Part shown: positions 58,501-64,000 of the stretch, in pieces
How positions within the stretch are numbered: position 1 is the stretch's first letter
How the letters are laid out: each line of letters starts with the position of its first letter
Assembly (NCBI GenBank): GCA_025642065.1
Contig: JAODUP010000561.1
Span: 372,001 to 436,000 of the forward strand
Source of the DNA: Paralvinella palmiformis
Taxonomy: Eukaryota > Annelida > Polychaeta > Terebellida > Alvinellidae
Direction of reading: 5' to 3'
Length of the DNA: 64,000 nt
Made by a program: the position numbers and the translations under genes
The notes under the pieces: model-generated
What the model was told of the DNA's origin: nothing
What the model saw: the letters and a program-made list of their open reading frames with translations, nothing else
Databases searched by the model: none

Positions 58501-61500
58501 TTTTTAATGGGGGCTATTAATTGAAAAATTATCATTCTATTCTAGCTGTTGATGTATTTATCTATATTATACTGATGTGTTGTTTGTTTCTATCACAGGC
58601 AGCTGGCTATATTGGGAGCATCTCTGGCCTATGCTGCTTTTCGCATGATCTATCTCAAGTCTCCTGACATAACTTCTCGAGTGTACGTGTGGAGCATTGA
58701 TGTTATAGCTGTCTTGTTGACGATCGCTGCACTGACGCCGACGACGGTGAAGTCAGCCTCGGCTGGTCGTATAGTGAGCCGCCTGAAGACGTTTTCGGTA
58801 ACATCTAAAGAGTTCCTCAGGCAGGTACAAGACTTCCACAAACTACTTGGCAAGTCAGTGAGATTGCTTCATGAACTTGAATTAGTGGCCAGAGGATTTA
58901 CTGTGTAGGTATTTCTTGGTACAACACCTGAAAATTGTGATTGTGGTAATGTGTAGTAATGTACAGTATGTGTAGTAATGTATGGTATGTGTAATTATGT
59001 ATGGTATGTATAGTAATGTATGGTGTGTGTAGTAATGTACAGTATGTGTAGTAGTGAATGGTATTATGTGTAATAATGTATGGTATGTCTAGTAATGAAT
59101 GGTATGTGTAGAAATGTGTGGTAATGTAGAAATAGAGTGGATAATTTCCATTTGAGTATATACATATATACTAAGTTGTTACTCCTGCTGATAACCTGAA
59201 TGCAGTATGGGGACTGTTAAGAGACCAGTAAAAATTCCATCTCGGGGGGTAATTCACTGATGAATCATCTAAATGTATACAAAATTGTGATTCTCTGCAG
59301 GAATTTTGCAGATGAATCAGGTGAGTCATTGGCTCTTTAGAAGCCATCCTTATTCTTCCGAGGAAGATATTGAATAGTATGGAAGTAGACAGCCTCATCT
59401 GACCCCAGTTCTTGTGGAGAACCTCACATTAGCCCTCGCTGCCTTCTTATTCCTCAGGAATCCACCTTGTTCTTCAGCGGTGATATCTGCCACCTGTGCC
59501 TTTAGCCCATTCAGTGTATGATCTGGACTGTAGTTTTGTGGTGGGTTGTGAGTTTAGAAGTACTATTAGTATTACCAAAGACTCTAATCTCTTTTATCTT
59601 TGTAGGATGGGTGTTGTTTATTGATTGTGTCCTCCCTTCCAACCCCCTCCCCAGCCATTACATGGCTGTCCTTATGGCCCAGGGGTTAGTGCACTGCCTT
59701 GCAACCCTCCAAGTTGTGGGCTCAGATCTGGCTCATACTTCTGTTTGTTTGATATGTTTACCAAGGAAGTCACCCCGCAGCCATATCCTGGGTATGTCTA
59801 GTACAATCTGTCCTGTCCTCTTTTGTTTAGTTTTTGTTCTTCAAATCCTACTTGATTTCTTTGTTAGTTGTTTTTCTATATTTCCCATCTCCCTTTTGTG
59901 TGTGTGTGTGTGCATGCACGTGCACACAAGTGTTTAACTAACCAACGTTACTGCTTATAATTTATGTTGTAAATACTAAATAGCCTAATCATGTACAGTT
60001 GTACAACGTTGGATTTCACTGGAATTAACCATTAACCGTGAGAATTTGATCTGTTTTAGTCTGCTCTTTGAGGATTCTAACATTGACACAATCAATATGT
60101 TGCAAAGGAGATATATACCGTTCTCTGATGGCACAGTGGTTAGAGCATTGTACTGCAAAAGTCCAGGTTGTGGGTTCAGTGTCAGACTCACACCTGTCTC
60201 GCCCTAGGGACTTGTTTCTTGGAATATGTCCACGGTGTAACCAGTGGTGAAGCTGAACAAACTACTTACTGTTTCACGCAAAGGGGATATTTTGTATTGG
60301 ATAATGTCTGTGTCTCCAAGCTTTAATAAGTTATTCAGCAATAATTGCATTTTCGGTGGTTTAATTTGTTGCTTGCTGGTAGATGTCAGTGTCATTGATT
60401 TTTGGAATATTAACTTCCCATGCCATTTGTTTTTTACAGCAGTTGTTATTTATCAACTGTCATGGATGAATTATTATATATCGGCCATCATTTATCAGCT
60501 GACGTTATGTTCTAGGATCAGTCCACTGACACCTGTCATGAAGATGGAAGGAAGTGATCCATCTCGGCGTCAATGTCCACAGCTACGTAGGCTCATCTTC
60601 CTGACGGCAAGAGATATAATGCTTAATGCAAAGTTTGCAGCACAGTCACTGTTGCGGAGGTATGAGTGGATTTTGTTGTTACTTATCAGTAGAAGTAGAT
60701 AGTTGATAATAGTGTGTGTTGTTTGAGAAATAAATAACAGCAGAGGTTAATATATGAATTGGGGGTCAGGTAAGGGTTTGTTATGAATCAGTCCCAACTG
60801 TCAGTATTTTAACAGAACTAGTGAAAAATCGACAATTTTTAGCCTTTTAGGGCAATCATGCAATGAAATAGTGTGTGTCTAGTAATTAATGCAGGACACT
60901 CCTACAGTGCAGTTAGTAGTGCACTCTGCTGGAAACTTCCAAGTAAGGGTTTGAATCCCAGTATTATTTGTGTTTGTCAGTCGTATGTCCCAGCTATCAC
61001 TTATTGACTCGCCTATTGTGGGCTAATAATAATAATAATGTATATTTAATAAAGCACCCTTACTAGCAGGAGCCATTCAAAGGCGCTGTACAAATAATAT
61101 GTAATATAATAATACCCCAAATAATGTCTGTAAAAACCCTGTAATGATTTAAAGATAATAATTATTTATCTGTGAAAGCGACTTTAAAAGGTGTGTTTTT
61201 AGAAGAGACTTAAAATTTTCAAGAGACAACGCATTTCTAATATTTGCGGACAACTTATTTCACAAAGGGGGGGCTGCAACACTAAAGCACAATCACCATA
61301 TGACGACCGAGACACTGGCACCTGCAATAGTATCTGACTGGATGACCTGATTTTTCGGGATGACTTTCTAATGGAAACCAGTTACACAGGTATTCTGGGG
61401 CCACATCATTAATATATTTAAAAGTTATTAACAGAATTTTAAATGGATAGCTGTCTAACAGGTAGCCAATGTATTTTTTGAAGAATTGGGGTATAATATT

Positions 61501-63793
61501 TTTCTAGTTTTTTCTGATTGCTTTAAGGGAAGCAAAGAAACAGAAAATAAAAAGTTAAAATCCATCGAGTTTAAAAAAGGCATGAACTTATTAAAAGTTT
61601 TTTTTCAAGTCTTTTAAAATGGTTTTTGATGGTGTGGCCTTGGGCAATGATGTGAAGCATATGTTAATAATTTCAAAAAAAAACCCCAGTTTTTTTACCC
61701 CCCAATAATTTAAGATCCCCCATCTGTAATGTGGTGTCTTTAGGGATTTAAACAATGTGGTGATGCCAAATATAAAAATTTTTTTTATTATCATTTAGTT
61801 TTAGAAGATTTTTAGTCATCCATAGCCAATATAGCAATCAATGTTCTAAATTCTTCAAGGAAGAGGAGAAATTTAACTCATTGTCAGGGTCCGTGATATA
61901 TACAGCTGTGTGTCATCAGCATACAAGTGATATTTAACCCCATATCGCTGCGCAATGATCCCAAAGGGGGGAAAATTTGGGGAAAAAACCCCGTGGTACA
62001 CCAGATAACAAAAACTGAATGTCAGATAAAATACCCTGAACAGAACTCTCTGGGACTTGTTTCCCGATAGGATCTAAACCATTCAAGTACTCTACCTAAC
62101 AGACCAAACATGTCTTTTAACCTAGAGAAAAATACATTATGGTCAACTGTATCAAATGCAGCAGACAGGGCCAGAAGAACAAGTATTACTGGTTACCTTG
62201 ATCAATTGACATCATAATATATTTTTTCGAACCAAGGCTGTTTCAGTGCTGGACCATTTTTTTAGGCAGACTGTAGTGATTCATTAAGGTTATTATTGAT
62301 TAAATATTTGTTTAGATGGAAAGCAACTGCCTTTTCTATAACTTTAGATAAAAAAGTAAGATTTGAAACAGGTCTGTAATTGTTTAAATATTAATCCATG
62401 TGGTTTTTATTAATGGTTTTACAAGGGCAGCTTTCAGGGTCTTGGGGAAAAAACCCAGAGATAATGATTTTTTAACTATATTTGTAATTGGGTTTATCAG
62501 AACATCCAGACAACTTTTCAAGCCATGTAGGCATAGGGTCAACTGCACAGAAAGCATTAGATGACTTTTTCAGCAACTGCCCGATATCAGTCTCTGTAAA
62601 AGGCTCAAATGTATCCATCATGGATATGCAGAATCTTCTACCATTTGGTTACCCTGTGATAAGGTGCTAGACTAGAACCCATTATGTATATTTAATATTT
62701 TTTGACAGAAGTTATTAAAACAACGGCCATACCTTTTTTGTTGATATTATTTGGGAGGACAGTTTGACTTTTTTGTAATACTTTATTCACAACACTGAAA
62801 ACAGTCCTTTGATTTCCCTTTGGGTGCTTTGATCTTTTTATTATAATATTCAGATTTAGCAGAGGCAAGGGTATTTTTTAAAAAGAATTTTACTGACCTT
62901 GACCCTTTCAAAATGAACACACAACTGGTCCTGATCCACAGCCGCTCACAATACCTTCTGTGTCTCTTTGAGCCTGTATGTTCTTATTATACCATGGAAG
63001 CATTGGTCTGTTTGGATTTCCTTTGTCCTTAAAAGGGGCATGTTGATCACAATGTTCTCAATGTATTTTCATAGAGATCCACCAGATGATCCACATCATT
63101 CGGTGGATCCAATGCCAGAGAAGAGACTCGCAGATCAGCAAGAAAAGCCTCCTTGTCAATTGACTTATATCTTCTATATGAAATCACTTTATCTGAAACA
63201 GATTGTTTCTGTAAAGATACATTAATGTTAACAAGGAAATGATCAGACAGCCTGGAAGACACAGACACACCCTTAATCAAACTGTCATCATCACAGGAGA
63301 TGACAAGATCTAAGATGTGACCATGTCTGTGTGTTCTTTCTTGGACATGCTGCCTGAGATTGGTATCTGCATTCCTCTGGCAATCACAATGTATATTGAA
63401 ATCACCTAAGATCAACAAAAGTTCATGAATTCTTTGAAAGGTCCTGGAATTTTACATTGGAAGGTCATTGAAAGTCATGGAATATGAGACATCAACATTT
63501 GTATGAACCCTGTATAACATGGATGCATAAATTTTAACTTATTGGAATTTTTTATTTTCTCTGAGATGTTGGATGTTGCTCATTTTGATTAACTACGTTC
63601 AAATAACTTTCACTAATTAACAAGATGTATTCCTATTTGAAGCTTCCCGAGTCACGTAGAGATTGAAGGGTTGTCAAGTTATTTGGCCAATCAGCCACTA
63701 TACATGTATGGTCCGTGTGTAACGACAGTAGGAGACCAGGATGAGGACAAACTACGAGCCGTTACTGATAACTATAGTCTGGCTGCTGTCAAG
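49588..63793 (+). CDS. VEZT: Vezatin, first seven coding exons (3' end outside window)
   Basis: Exons: 49588-49617, 55584-55733, 56984-57064, 57973-58130, 58599-58904, 60516-60659, 63652-63793, with phases 0,0,0,2,2,2,0 agreeing throughout. The first 337 residues match vezatin organisation. The N-terminus reads DEEVVFQ, then NSALYEHLKTLGYTDDD. An amphipathic WKKLKNSVDKAFW segment follows, then two hydrophobic spans (about 142-159 and 168-185). The family-specific helix ends ELVARGFTV (about 234-242), and the post-membrane Vezatin domain continues to the edge. Vezatin is a membrane protein of adherens junctions that links the cadherin-catenin complex to myosin VIIA. It also takes part in dynein-related transport in some animals. 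The exon 7 acceptor is CCCGAG at 63651; the nearer ACGTAG would break the frame. Exon 8 onward lies beyond the window. Confidence 0.93.
49914..50890. mobile_element. Probable TIR element in vezatin intron 1
   Basis: The left block (TGACCCTTGAATAGTG, TAGACCTCGGCCCA, ACCTTGGCCC) is mirrored at 50830-50890 on the minus strand (AAGGGTCAGGTATACG, TAGACCTCGACCCA, ACTTCGGCC). The arms are imperfect inverted repeats about 0.9 kb apart. No transposase is seen and exact ends are unclear. Confidence 0.4.
51296..51532 (+). mobile_element. Partial CAGGGCCAG-family element (right-end type)
   Basis: It begins CAGGGCCAGAAAAATATTTG and matches 15093-15320 closely (shared words TTTAAATCCACTAGCCCAAC, AGTCCAAGCAAAACTGT, AGAGAATGCCAGATTCTC). 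It is cut off at the start of the next element at 51533. Confidence 0.75.
51533..53280. mobile_element. CAGGGCCAG-family hAT-like element with nested element
   Basis: The left end CAGGGCCAGAAAAATCGG and the right end, the reverse complement of CAGGACCAGAAAAATATTT, form the same two end types as 15093-15931. Near 52840 an ORF reads MAGSAKQQWASLINGPSTPK, then NKRKFDDEHREE, and further on GSTNFLIESLITHG after frame breaks. This is similar in layout to the N-terminal zinc-finger region of hAT-derived proteins such as ZNF862-like factors. A smaller element sits inside at 51917-52747. Flanking 8-mers do not match. Confidence 0.6.
51917..52747. mobile_element. TA-flanked MITE nested in the hAT-like element
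   Basis: The left end is CCGCATATACTCGCATATAA then GTCGA. The right end, on the minus strand, is CCATATATACTACCCGTGTA then TAAGTCGA. Both are bounded by TA, consistent with a Tc1/mariner or pogo-type TA target. An internal duplication (TGCTGTGAAACAAT at 52228 and 52420) is present. It has no transposase. Confidence 0.6.
53610..54130 (-). mobile_element. 5'-truncated LINE copy
   Basis: Homologous over about 500 bp to 44384-44950 (shared TTATTCCACAGCCTGGGA, TACTTTGAATGTGTGAAAC, ATATTATAT near the end). The LINE tail is at its left, so it is a minus-strand copy containing only the 3' end. Confidence 0.65.
54755..55440 (+). pseudogene. Tigger/pogo transposase remnant, internally deleted
   Basis: The first ORF part carries a CENP-B-type DNA-binding segment (ESEDTDKVLYTWFSQESAKG, SPIIGNILMEK, FTASGGWLLRL). 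After a break the second part carries pieces of the DDE catalytic domain (DERLSADTSHVEQF, then CMFIPKNATSLIQPLDNGLI, TAFK). The middle, including the first catalytic Asp region, is missing and frames change at about 55000, so it is non-functional. It lies in vezatin intron 1 about 150 bp before exon 2. Confidence 0.85.
56455..56705 (+). repeat. C-rich unassigned segment in intron 2
   Basis: A stretch rich in CCC/CCACC words within an AT-rich intron, open on the + strand for 110 codons (56381-56713). The protein would be Pro-rich and low in complexity. It has no splice logic, so I treat it as repeat-like rather than coding. Confidence 0.3.
58940..59125 (+). repeat. Degenerate ~20-bp tandem repeat after exon 5
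   Basis: About eight imperfect copies of a unit like GTAGTAATGTATGGTATGT, starting about 35 bp after the exon 5 donor of vezatin. Confidence 0.85.
59171..59410 (-). mobile_element. LINE reverse-transcriptase scrap
   Basis: A minus-strand ORF contains LSTSILFNIFLGRI, which resembles the LSPxLFNIFLERI segment of one group of non-LTR reverse transcriptases. The rest is not clear. It is a different family from the 61027 LINE. Confidence 0.45.
59655..59815 (+). mobile_element. tRNA-derived SINE in intron 5
   Basis: TGGCCCAGGGGTTAGTGCAC (A-box-like) and GTTGTGGGCTCAGATC (decayed B box), followed by a body that includes TATCCTGGGTATGTC. Related heads occur at 60120-60245, 60905-61015 and 63915-63990 (GGTTAGAGCATTGTACTGC, GTTAGTAGTGCACTCTGC, GGGCATTGCGCTGCAAAG). 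Confidence 0.55.
60118..60245 (+). mobile_element. tRNA-derived SINE copy
   Basis: GATGGCACAGTGGTTAGAGC and GTTGTGGGTTCAGTGTC resemble A and B boxes. The body differs from 59655. It lies in vezatin intron 5. Confidence 0.5.
60905..61015 (+). mobile_element. tRNA-derived SINE copy
   Basis: CAGTTAGTAGTGCACTCTGC and AAGGGTTTGAATCCCAG correspond to the A and B boxes of a tRNA-like head. It ends just before the LINE tail at 61027. Confidence 0.45.
61027..63420 (-). mobile_element. LINE ORF2 copy (endonuclease-RT), decayed
   Basis: Reading the minus strand from 63418: an endonuclease end LILGDFNIHCD, THRHGHILDLVIS, SDHFLV and SYRRYKSIDKEAFLADL; then the RT entry FEPFTETDIGQLLKKSSNAF and PTWL; the RT core LSAAFDTVDHNVFFSRLKD, LEWFRSY and YHLYADDTQLY; then HWLPVRQ near 61430; and a 3' tail with CAGCGCCTTTGAATGG and (ATT)n at 61027. 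Several frameshifts and stops make it inactive, but it is the best-preserved member of the family in the window. It lies in vezatin intron 6, antisense to the gene. Confidence 0.9.
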
Positions 63794-63914
63794 GTGTGTA
63801 TCACATACACACATGCATGTACATATTCATGGGTGCACCTATGTGCTTGTGTAAAATATTATTCGCATTAATGAAACAGGCACGTTACTTCAGCATTTAG
63901 AATGATGCTTAGGT

Positions 63915-64000
63915 AATGTGGTATTTAGGGCATTGCGCTGCAAAGTTCCTGATCTGGGTTTGACAGCCATGGATCCCTGAGTTTGAGGATGTTTTCCTGA
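63915..64000 (+). mobile_element. SINE-like unit at the right edge
   Basis: GTGGTATTTAGGGCATTGCG and TGATCTGGGTTTGACAGCC resemble decayed A and B boxes of the 59655-type SINE. It is cut by the window end. Confidence 0.4.

Noticed and set aside
63660..63670. Vezatin exon 7 starting after ACGTAG at 63659
   Set aside because: It would be out of phase with exon 6 (phase 2) and hit TGA. The CCCGAG acceptor at 63651 keeps the frame.

Overview
This is AT-rich eukaryotic (metazoan) genomic DNA. It has spliced genes with short exons and GT-AG introns, dense dinucleotide and tetranucleotide microsatellites, tRNA-derived SINEs, LINE reverse transcriptase remnants and DNA-transposon debris. The gene content (a vezatin orthologue, an expanded DEG/ENaC channel, and CCP, EGF and C-type lectin modules) fits an invertebrate, probably a lophotrochozoan and possibly a mollusc. 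That placement is inference. No prokaryotic, phage or CRISPR feature is present.

Layout. (1) 1-1250: a diverged SINE tail, a 44-bp tandem array, and the last two coding exons of an unrecognised + strand gene. (2) 5825-7119, minus strand: a CpG-rich gene for a small, very basic, unrecognised protein with one clear intron and one unresolved frame shift. (3) 8.8-10.4 kb: a probable DNA-transposon remnant marked by inverted repeats. (4) 12.7-14.7 kb, + strand: a complete four-exon gene for a 127-residue CS-domain (p23/HSP20-fold) protein. (5) 15-24.8 kb: a MITE-like element, SINEs, a hAT transposase pseudogene and a LINE scrap. (6) 24889-36915, + strand: the centrepiece, a 16-exon DEG/ENaC channel gene. 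A C-type lectin domain and a Thr/Ser/Pro-rich mucin-like linker are inserted into the extracellular loop directly after TM1 and its post-TM1 motif. Intron phases agree at every junction except the linker exon 6 to exon 7 junction, which I could not fix. (7) 40.1-41.2 kb, + strand: three exons (CCP/sushi, EGF, Cys-rich terminal) of a separate extracellular gene, with an in-frame TAA inside the CCP module. (8) 42.7-49.1 kb: a hAT-like element with GTAATC-repeat ends and an 8-bp target duplication, a LINE split by a block carrying a THAP-finger remnant, and another inverted-repeat element. (9) 49588 to the right edge, + strand: the first seven coding exons of vezatin, with introns full of nested transposons, a Tigger remnant and a LINE.

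The most novel items are the lectin-mucin-ENaC chimera and an array of about 39 copies of a 33-bp unit that starts at the 3' end of one of its exons. Each unit carries the 5' splice-site core, so the intron holds about 26 intact copies of GAG|GTAAGT. Coordinates of all exons come from manual reading of splice sites and phases. No alignment or database search was run.
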